Part shown: piece after piece, positions 57,880 through 64,000 of the stretch
Position numbering within the stretch: the stretch's first letter is position 1
Layout of the letters: every line of letters starts with the position of its first letter
From: Arthrobacter sp. FW306-2-2C-D06B
GTDB lineage: Bacteria > Actinomycetota > Actinomycetes > Actinomycetales > Micrococcaceae
Direction: 5' to 3'
NCBI RefSeq assembly: GCF_021789175.1
Contig: NZ_CP084560.1
Location: 4,092,001 to 4,156,000, forward strand
DNA length: 64,000 bases
Notes under the pieces: generated by a model
Told to the model about the DNA's origin: nothing
Seen by the model: only the letters and a program-made list of their open reading frames with translations
The model's database searches: none
Position numbers and translations under genes: made by a program

Positions 57880-58910
57880 GTGGAGCCGCGCACCACCAAC
57901 GAGCTCTCGAGGGTCAGTTGCGGTTGGTCCAGCTCACGGCCTTCCATCAGCCCCCGGAGTTGTTCGCCGGCCTTGAGTCCCAGGGACGTGGCCGGCAGAT
58001 GCACACTGGTCAGGCTCGGGTTGCTCGTGGCCGAATATGGCAGGTCATCGAAGCCGGCGACCGCGAGCTCCTCAGGAATCCGGACACCGGCCACGCGGGC
58101 CTCCTGCAACACACCGTAGGCGTGGGTGTCCGTTCCGCAAACGACGGCGGTGACCCCGGCGCGCTGCCAGTCCGGCCACGCGGCAGCGAAGGCAGCCGCG
58201 GCAGCGCCGACGTCGATGGTGGTGCTGATGATGTGCGCGTCCGCAATGGAAATACCGGAGGAATTTGCCTCATCCAGGAACGCCGCCCGGCGCACCTCGA
58301 ACGTGGCTGTGCCCGTCACACTGTCCACGTAGGCAACCCGCTTGTGCCCGGAGGCCGCAAGATGCGCGGCCAATTGACGGGCGCCGTGGGCAACATCGAG
58401 GTTCACGGATGGGGCATAGGCTTCGAGGCCGGGGGCATCGAGAAGGACCAGCGGCCCGCCCACGGACAGCTCCTCCAGGAAGCTTGCGTTGGGCGCATCC
58501 ACCAGCAGGCCGGCGGGACGAAGGGCCAGTAGCTTTCGGACGTCCTCCGCACGGGGAAACTCACCGGCGTCGGTCACGGAGAGCAGCAGCTGGTACTCCG
58601 AGCCGAGCGATTCCCGGACTCCCGCGATGACCTTGGCGAAAAAGGGGTTGGAAATGTCCGGTGCCACAAGGATCACAATCGAGCTCACGCCCTTGGCCAA
58701 CGAACTGCCGATGCCATCCACCACGTAGCCGAGTTCGGCGATAGCCTGGCGGACTCGTGAAATGTTGTCTTCGGAGACCCTGCCCTGGGTTTTGCCGTTG
58801 GCAACCAGGGACACCGTCGCAGTCGAGACCCCTGCCAGGGAGGCCACCATCGCCGCGGTGACGCGCTGCGTACGGCCTAGGGCCCGATGCACTGGTTCCG
58901 CGGATTCCAT
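57864..58910 (-). CDS. LacI-family repressor of nucleoside utilisation
   Basis: A 348-residue LacI regulator. The N-terminal helix-turn-helix TAAMVASLAGVSTATVSLVANGKTQGRVSEDNISRVRQAIAELGYV is followed by a periplasmic-binding-like sensor (SIVILVAPDISNPFFAKVIAGVRESL). ATG 58910 is chosen over the ORF extension to 58973, which crosses the operators. It is divergent from a nucleoside hydrolase/transporter/ribokinase operon and should repress it until a nucleoside or ribose-type inducer binds. Confidence 0.92.
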   Translation of the reverse strand: MESAEPVHRALGRTQRVTAAMVASLAGVSTATVSLVANGKTQGRVSEDNISRVRQAIAELGYVVDGIGSSLAKGVSSIVILVAPDISNPFFAKVIAGVRESLGSEYQLLLSVTDAGEFPRAEDVRKLLALRPAGLLVDAPNASFLEELSVGGPLVLLDAPGLEAYAPSVNLDVAHGARQLAAHLAASGHKRVAYVDSVTGTATFEVRRAAFLDEANSSGISIADAHIISTTIDVGAAAAAFAAAWPDWQRAGVTAVVCGTDTHAYGVLQEARVAGVRIPEELAVAGFDDLPYSATSNPSLTSVHLPATSLGLKAGEQLRGLMEGRELDQPQLTLESSLVVRGSTSIAE

Positions 58911-58956
58911 ACAACGATCGTAGCGGGGAATCAGCCATCTCCCATTCCGCAAGGCA

Positions 58957-58968
58957 TCAAGCGCTTGA
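58957..58968. promoter_or_regulatory. LacI operator 1
   Basis: TCAAGCGCTTGA is a perfect 12-bp palindrome of the LacI/GalR type, 47 bp upstream of the repressor start. Confidence 0.8.
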
Positions 58969-58979
58969 CGCAATGGGCG

Positions 58980-58991
58980 TTAAGCGCTTGA
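58980..58991. promoter_or_regulatory. LacI operator 2
   Basis: TTAAGCGCTTGA has the same AAGCGCTT core, with its centre 23 bp from that of operator 1. It overlaps a TTGACG -35 (58988-58993) that, with a CAGAAT 18 bp on (59012-59017), could drive the nucleoside operon. Confidence 0.8.
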
Positions 58992-59073
58992 CGTAAGACG
59001 TAACCCAGTGCCAGAATTCCCCTGAATGCTTTAGCGCCCTGCCTCGGCAGGCCCCAATGACGTGGAGATGAAC

Positions 59074-60087
59074 ATGGATCCCAACACCATGACCCGTGAA
59101 CGCAAGAAGATCATCCTGGATTGTGATCCCGGGCACGACGACGCCGTAGCCCTGCTGCTGGCCCACGGCAACCCGGACATCGAACTGCTCGCCGTTACCA
59201 CGGTGGTGGGGAACCAAACCCTGGAAAAGGTCACCCGAAACGCCCTGTCCGTGGGCACCATCGCCGGCATCACCGGCGTTCCCTTTGCCGCCGGCTGCGA
59301 CCGCCCACTCGTCCGCTCCATAGAAACCGCGCCGGACATCCACGGCGAAACCGGCATGGACGGGCCCGAACAGCCCCAGTCCGCCATCGAGCTGGACCCG
59401 CGCCACGCCGTCGACCTCATCATCGAAACGATCATGGCGCTCGAGCCGGGCACCGTTACCCTCGTCCCCACAGCGGGACTCACAAACATCGCCATGGCCG
59501 CCCGCAAGGAGCCGCGCATCGTTGAACGCGTCAAGGAAGTTGTCCTCATGGGCGGCGGCTACCACGTTGGCAATTGGAGCGCCGTGGCGGAATTCAACAT
59601 CATCATTGACCCCGAGGCCGCACACATCGTCTTCAACGAAAAGTGGCCCGTGGTGATGGTCGGTCTGGACCTCACGCACCAAGCGCTGGCCACTCCCGAG
59701 GTCGTCGAGAAGATCGCCGCCGTGGGCACCAAGCCGGCCAAGTTCGTCATGGAACTGATGGAGTTCTTCACCAAGACCTACAAGGATGCACAGGGCTTCG
59801 ACTATCCCCCGGTGCACGATCCTTGCGCCGTGGCCTACGTCATCGACCCCACTGTGATGACTACCCGCAAAGTCCCCGTTGACATCGAACTGCAGGGCAA
59901 GCTCACCCTTGGCATGACCGTAGCCGATTTCCGCGCCCCCGCACCGGCCGACTGCCACACCTCCGTCGCCGTCGACCTTGACCACGAGAAGTTCTGGAAC
60001 CTCGTCACCGACGCGATCATCCGCATCGGCGAGCCCGACGCCGGCGAACCCGCCGTCGCCAGCAGCATCGCAGGAGAGGCCAAGTAA
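59074..60087 (+). CDS. inosine-uridine-preferring nucleoside hydrolase
   Basis: A 337-residue IunH/Rih-family enzyme that splits ribonucleosides into base and ribose. The calcium and catalytic Asp motif DCDPGHDDAVALLLAHGNPDIEL starts near residue 12, GLTNIAMAARKEP near 130, MGGGYHVGNWSAVAEFNIIIDPEAA near 160, and the late HDPCAVAYVIDP has the His-Asp pair. GGAG is 6 bp before ATG 59074. Followed directly by an MFS transporter and ribokinase: uptake, cleavage and phosphorylation of ribose in one operon. Confidence 0.93.
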   Translation: MDPNTMTRERKKIILDCDPGHDDAVALLLAHGNPDIELLAVTTVVGNQTLEKVTRNALSVGTIAGITGVPFAAGCDRPLVRSIETAPDIHGETGMDGPEQPQSAIELDPRHAVDLIIETIMALEPGTVTLVPTAGLTNIAMAARKEPRIVERVKEVVLMGGGYHVGNWSAVAEFNIIIDPEAAHIVFNEKWPVVMVGLDLTHQALATPEVVEKIAAVGTKPAKFVMELMEFFTKTYKDAQGFDYPPVHDPCAVAYVIDPTVMTTRKVPVDIELQGKLTLGMTVADFRAPAPADCHTSVAVDLDHEKFWNLVTDAIIRIGEPDAGEPAVASSIAGEAK

Positions 60088-61515
60088 ATGACCACCCTCA
60101 TCAACGAAACCAAGACCAGCCGCGGCAATGTCGCGGCCCTCATGGTCGCCCTGTTGGCCGCCTGCGTAGCCTTCCAGCTCAACGCGTCGATGCTCAGCCC
60201 GGCCCTGGTCACCATGGGCAACGAGCTCCACACGGACCAGGCGGTCATCGGCCTCTCCCAGACCTGGTTCTTCACGGCAGCAGCTTTGTTCTCGCTCTTC
60301 CTGCCGCGCCTGAGCGACATCGTCGGCCGCAAGAAGATCCTCCTCGGCATGATGCTGCTGATGGCCGTAGGCTCGGTCATCGCAGCCATGGCACCCGACG
60401 TTACATGGCTCTTCGTGGGCCGCATCGTCCAAGGCGTCAGCGGCCCCACCGTGCCGCTGTGCCTCATCATGCTGCGCTCCGCGGTCAACAACCCGCGCAA
60501 GTATGGAGCCTTGATGGGCCTCATCACGGCAGTCAACGGCGGCGTTGCCGGCGTCGACTCCTTCGTGGGCGGTTACTTCGCCGAGCACTTCGGATTCCGC
60601 AGCATTTTCTGGCTCATGGTTGGCCTCGCCATCGTGGCCACGGCCCTGGTCGCCATCCTTGCCGGTGAGAGCAAGCCCGCCGCCGGCACCACCATGGATT
60701 GGCTCGGCGTGTTCTTCATTGTCATCGCGGCGGGCGCACTCCTGACGGCCCTTAACGAGGGATCCAAGCTGGTTGGCGCCTTCTCTTCCGGAACTCTGAT
60801 GCTGGCCATCGGGCTGATTGTGGTCGCTGCTGCCGCGTTCGCCGCGTTCTGGACAGTCGAGAAGCGATCCAAGGAACCGATGGTGGAAACCGTCCACCTG
60901 CGCCAGCGATCCACCTGGGCGCCGCTGCTGACCACCACCCTCGCCATGACCGGCATCTTCGCAGTCATCAACGGCATCGTCCCGGCCTACGTCCAGGCCG
61001 CGGCACCGGGATTCGGGGTTGGCCCCACCGAGATGTCCCTCATGATCCTCACCCCGTACGCCCTGCTCGGCTGGGTATTCGGACCCATCAGCGGCCGGCT
61101 CGCCCCGGTGCTCGGCTACACCAAAGTCCTCCGCATCGGCATGCTGGGAAGCATCGCGGCCCTGGCCGTCATCGCGTTCTTCGGACTCAGCAGCCTACCC
61201 CTCATGATCGTGGGAACGGCCTTACTCGGCATCATGTACGCCGGTACGGTCAACATCATGCTCAACGGACTCGGAGTTGTCCTCTCCCCCGCCGGCAACC
61301 CCGGCTTCCTGCCCGGCATGAACGCCGGAGCATTCAACCTCGGCGCAGGCCTGAGCTTCCTGGTGTTGCCGGCCGTCCTTGTGGCGACCTCGGCCCTCGG
61401 CGACGCCAGGGCCTCGTACTTGACGGTCGTCGTCGTCGGCCTCGCCATCACGGTCGCCGCCTTCGCTGCCTCGCTGCTCATCCCGAAGCCGCTCGAAGCC
61501 GAGGTTGAAAAGTGA
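60088..61515 (+). CDS. MFS transporter (probable nucleoside uptake)
   Basis: A 475-residue MFS protein with about 14 helices. RLSDIVGRKKILLGMMLLMAVGSVIAAMA is motif A, and VGRIVQGVSGPTVPLCLIMLRSAV near 110 fits the DHA2-like branch. It starts on the base after the nucleoside hydrolase stop and overlaps the ribokinase start (GTGA). The operon argues for nucleoside or ribose import, although this branch is better known for export. Confidence 0.88.
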   Translation: MTTLINETKTSRGNVAALMVALLAACVAFQLNASMLSPALVTMGNELHTDQAVIGLSQTWFFTAAALFSLFLPRLSDIVGRKKILLGMMLLMAVGSVIAAMAPDVTWLFVGRIVQGVSGPTVPLCLIMLRSAVNNPRKYGALMGLITAVNGGVAGVDSFVGGYFAEHFGFRSIFWLMVGLAIVATALVAILAGESKPAAGTTMDWLGVFFIVIAAGALLTALNEGSKLVGAFSSGTLMLAIGLIVVAAAAFAAFWTVEKRSKEPMVETVHLRQRSTWAPLLTTTLAMTGIFAVINGIVPAYVQAAAPGFGVGPTEMSLMILTPYALLGWVFGPISGRLAPVLGYTKVLRIGMLGSIAALAVIAFFGLSSLPLMIVGTALLGIMYAGTVNIMLNGLGVVLSPAGNPGFLPGMNAGAFNLGAGLSFLVLPAVLVATSALGDARASYLTVVVVGLAITVAAFAASLLIPKPLEAEVEK

Positions 61516-62456
61516 ACCGCCGGATCGTCGTCGTCGGGTCCCTGAATGCGGACCTGACCATCTATTGCGAGCGGCTCCCGCTCCCGGGAGAAACCGTCCA
61601 CGGCAACGGTTTCGCGGTCAATCCCGGCGGCAAGAGCGCCAACCAGGCCGTCGCGGCGAGCAGGCTGGGTGGAACGGTGAGCCTGATCGGCGCGGTCGGA
61701 AACGACTCCAACGGTGACATGCTCCTTGCCTCCACGCAAGGGGCCGGCGTGGACGTTTCGCGCGTCCGGCGTTCCGCGGATGTCGCCACCGGCGTCGCGG
61801 TCATCGCGGTAGACGCGAACGGTGAGAACAACATCATCATTTCGGCAGGCGCCAACGGAACGCTCGCCCCGGCGGATGTGTCGGCGGACGCCTTCGACGA
61901 CGCCGCGGTGCTCTGCCTCTGCCTGGAGGTCAGCCTCGAGACGGTGGAGGCTGCCGCCAAAACAGCGCACGACGCCGGCGCAACCGTTCTGTTGAACCTC
62001 TCGCCGTACGCCGAGATCCCGCAAAGCCTGGCCGCCTTGAGCGATGTACTGCTGGTGAACGCCCATGAAGCGTCAATGTTCCTGGGCGACGCCGAAATGC
62101 CGCACCCGGGGGCCCATGCAAGCGCCTGGGAGTCGGTCCGAAGCCAGTTCGCCGAGCGCGGATTGCAACGGGTATTGGTTACCCTCGGCTCCCACGGCTC
62201 GGTGGTGTTGGATTCACTCGCCGCATCCGGGGAACAGATCTCCCGGATCGCACCCACCAAGGTCAATGCCGTGGATACGACCGGCGCAGGGGACGCCTTC
62301 ACCGGTGCCGTCGCTGCCCGCCTCGCCGCGGGCGAAACCCTGGCCGAAGCCGCGGCGTTCGCATCGGTGGCCGCAGCGCTCGCCACCACCAAGAAGGGCA
62401 CCCAGGCCGCCTACCCCGGGGCCGAGGAAGTCCTGGAGCACTTGCGGATTTCCTGA
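61512..62456 (+). CDS. rbsK: ribokinase (PfkB family)
   Basis: A 314-residue PfkB sugar kinase. The N-terminal substrate site is NPGGKSANQAVAASRLGG near residue 40, and the C-terminal active-site motif DTTGAGDAFTGAVAARLA near 255 carries the catalytic Asp. The GTG start overlaps the transporter stop. It makes ribose-5-phosphate from ribose released by the nucleoside hydrolase. A related PfkB specificity (e.g. nucleoside kinase) cannot be excluded. Confidence 0.88.
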   Translation: MNRRIVVVGSLNADLTIYCERLPLPGETVHGNGFAVNPGGKSANQAVAASRLGGTVSLIGAVGNDSNGDMLLASTQGAGVDVSRVRRSADVATGVAVIAVDANGENNIIISAGANGTLAPADVSADAFDDAAVLCLCLEVSLETVEAAAKTAHDAGATVLLNLSPYAEIPQSLAALSDVLLVNAHEASMFLGDAEMPHPGAHASAWESVRSQFAERGLQRVLVTLGSHGSVVLDSLAASGEQISRIAPTKVNAVDTTGAGDAFTGAVAARLAAGETLAEAAAFASVAAALATTKKGTQAAYPGAEEVLEHLRIS

Positions 62457-62559
62457 CTCGGCCTGCCCTTTTACGCCCCCACCAGCGACTTTACAAATCC
62501 TGTAATCTCTCTTTCCTTTTGACTAGCCAAGACAGGGTGGCATCCCCCATGCTTGCTCC

Positions 62560-63120
62560 ATGTACTCAGCGTTGAGCCCATACCGCATCATCACCGTCTG
62601 CACGGGAAACATCTGCCGCTCACCCATGGCGCAACTGATGCTGACTGAAGCGTTCGACGCCGGAGGGATGGGTGAAGCGGTTGTTGTGGACTCCGCGGGA
62701 ACTACGTCCTACGAGGCCGGGCACCCCATCGATCCACGCGCAGCCCGGGTCCTTTCGTCCCATCGGATCCGCTCCGAGGGTCACATTGCCAGGATCTGGC
62801 GCCCGGAGTGGTTCCGGGAGCGGGACCTGATTTTGGCCCTCGACGTGGATCACTATGGCTGGCTGCACGAGGCCGCCCCGGATTCGGAAACACTCGCCAA
62901 GATCCGGATGCTGCGCAGTTTCGACCCAGCCGTTGTTGGCCGGAGCACCCTGGACCTGGGCATCGAGGATCCTTGGTATGGGGGCCACCATGACTTCGAC
63001 GTGACCTGGGACCTCATTCGCGCGGCCGTCCCTGGCATCGTCGCGCACACGCGGGAAACCCTTGCCGCGAGGCAGCACGCACAGCAGCACGACCCGCAGC
63101 AGGTACGCTCTATTTCATGA
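62560..63120 (+). CDS. low-molecular-weight protein-tyrosine-phosphatase
   Basis: A 186-residue LMW-PTP. The P-loop VCTGNICRSPMAQ has nucleophile Cys14 and Arg20 (C-x5-R), and the general-acid Asp is in EDPWYGG near 127. It removes phosphate from tyrosine or arginine side chains of target proteins. The stop overlaps the following kinase-fusion start (ATGA). A hydrophobic gap is absent, so it is cytoplasmic. Confidence 0.92.
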   Translation: MYSALSPYRIITVCTGNICRSPMAQLMLTEAFDAGGMGEAVVVDSAGTTSYEAGHPIDPRAARVLSSHRIRSEGHIARIWRPEWFRERDLILALDVDHYGWLHEAAPDSETLAKIRMLRSFDPAVVGRSTLDLGIEDPWYGGHHDFDVTWDLIRAAVPGIVAHTRETLAARQHAQQHDPQQVRSIS

Positions 63121-64000
63121 CCCCAGCACCCGTGATCATCGCCATCGATGGCCGGTCCGGCGCGGGAAAGACTACTCTCGCCGTCGAACTTGCCGCCCGC
63201 CTACGCATGCATCACAAGGTGTCGTTGTTCCATCTTGAGGACATCTATCCGGGCTGGAACGGCCTTGCGGCGGGCGTCGAGCGGTACGTCACCACGGTCC
63301 TGGCCCCGCTGCGGCACGGCGACGCCGCCGCGTGGGTCAGTTGGGATTGGGAGAAACACTACGACGGCCGCAGCCACGTGACGCTGCCTGCCGAAATCGT
63401 CATCGTTGAGGGCGTCGGCGCCGCCGCGAGTGCGGCCCGCCCCATGCTGGACGCCGTGGTCTGGGTAGACGCTCCCGACGACGACCGCCGGCACCGTGCA
63501 ATGGCCCGGGACGGCAGCAGCTACGAACCGTTCTGGGACAGCTGGGCCGCGCAGGAGGACGAGTGGCTGGAGACGGACGACGTCCTCGACCACATCGATG
63601 TCCGGGTGCTGAACCGGGCGGACGGCAAGGCCCCGGATGACGCCCTGCAGGCGCTGAACTATCTCCCGTCGCTCTCCCCTATGCTGGCCCCCGAGCTCTC
63701 GGCACGCCGCGGCTTGCAGCTCAAGGCCGAACGGATCGACGCCACGCCGGACGCCGCGGCGCTATTCCACTCGCTCTACGCCGAGTCCGCCAACGCCGTC
63801 TGGCTCGATTCCTCCAACACGTCCTCCAACAGGGACACAGTCGTCGCCGCCGGATCCTCGAATGCGGCGACCGAGCGCAGCCGCTTCAGTATCCTCGCGG
63901 ACGACGGCGGCTCCTTCGGTCAAGCTGTAATGCATAGTTCCGGAGCCACCCGGCTAAGCGCCGGATGCGCCACCGTGGAGACCACGGGTCCCTTTTTCCG
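63117..64000 (+). CDS. P-loop kinase fused to PabB-like domain (3' end outside window)
   Basis: Open from ATG 63117 to the window edge (294 codons). Residues 1-190 are a uridine-kinase-like P-loop domain: IDGRSGAGKTTLAVELAARL with Walker A at 12-20, EDIYPGWNGLAAGVERYV, and a VWVDAPDDDRRHRAMARDG lid region. From about residue 200 the sequence changes to the start of a chorismate-binding PabB/TrpE-type enzyme (AALFHSLYAESANAVWLDSSNTS, then SRFSILADDGG). The expected chorismate core lies beyond the window. The domain joining is read directly; its function in folate synthesis is inferred. Confidence 0.75.
   Translation, partial: MTPAPVIIAIDGRSGAGKTTLAVELAARLRMHHKVSLFHLEDIYPGWNGLAAGVERYVTTVLAPLRHGDAAAWVSWDWEKHYDGRSHVTLPAEIVIVEGVGAAASAARPMLDAVVWVDAPDDDRRHRAMARDGSSYEPFWDSWAAQEDEWLETDDVLDHIDVRVLNRADGKAPDDALQALNYLPSLSPMLAPELSARRGLQLKAERIDATPDAAALFHSLYAESANAVWLDSSNTSSNRDTVVAAGSSNAATERSRFSILADDGGSFGQAVMHSSGATRLSAGCATVETTGPFF

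Noticed and set aside
1..64000. tRNA or rRNA genes
   Set aside because: I looked in the intergenic gaps and saw no cloverleaf with a T-arm GGTTCRA motif and no rRNA-like sequence.

Overview
The window is high-GC actinobacterial chromosome. Gene content and style point to Micrococcaceae, most likely Arthrobacter in the broad sense: a dnaK-grpE-dnaJ-hspR operon with HAIR operators, PaaX/Lrp/LacI catabolic regulators, an ECF42 sigma factor with a DGPF partner, tightly packed operons with ATGA/GTGA overlaps, frequent GTG starts and GGAG ribosome sites. The genus is inferred from style, not proven. I found no rRNA, tRNA, CRISPR array, insertion sequence or prophage block. The only RNA element is a tandem glycine riboswitch.

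Layout. 0-1.6 kb: tail of an unknown gene and an MFS exporter. 1.7-4.2 kb: two secreted phosphoesterases. 4.2-7.9 kb: double-length Lrp regulator divergent from an M20 amidohydrolase and MHS symporter. 8.0-10.3 kb: CynX-like MFS and trmB. 10.4-12.5 kb: glycine riboswitch, lipA and a MetF-like reductase. 12.6-14.5 kb: ECF sigma/anti-sigma pair divergent from a lipoprotein, with two matching promoters between them. 14.6-19.1 kb: DMP19-like acidic protein and SWIM-SNF2 helicase. 19.3-20.6 kb: hotdog thioesterase and PaaX regulator. 20.8-28.1 kb: second double-length Lrp regulator followed by a CUT2-type ABC importer, an aspartoacylase-like deacylase and a PM20D2-like amidohydrolase.

28.1-36.6 kb is the most interesting metabolic block: an amino-acid permease and RidA (minus strand) face FAH hydrolase, small cupin, acyl-CoA thioesterase, aryl-CoA ligase and a fused flavin monooxygenase/Old Yellow Enzyme (plus strand). 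Together they look like a CoA-thioester route for an amino- or hydroxybenzoate, with no beta-oxidation genes nearby. 36.6-41.7 kb: maltokinase-cap-like protein and the heat-shock operon. 41.8-47.5 kb: TetR/MpaB/DUF817, an NAD-dependent epimerase and MMPL/MarR. 48-53 kb: unknown two-domain protein, aminotransferase, NCS1 permease with NTF2-like protein, methyltransferase. 53.2-54.8 kb: DGPF protein and ECF42 sigma factor.

54.8-57.8 kb is a small accessory islet: degenerate RadC/JAB-like protein, Phd-PIN toxin-antitoxin pair, LysE exporter, and an AbiEi/Vsr-like protein bracketed by palindromic repeats. 57.9-62.5 kb: nucleoside utilisation (LacI repressor with twin operators, nucleoside hydrolase, MFS transporter, ribokinase). 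62.6-64 kb: low-molecular-weight phosphatase overlapping a kinase-PabB-like fusion that runs off the window.

Two families of dispersed palindromic or direct repeats sit at gene 3' ends, and several genes carry short in-frame tandem repeats.
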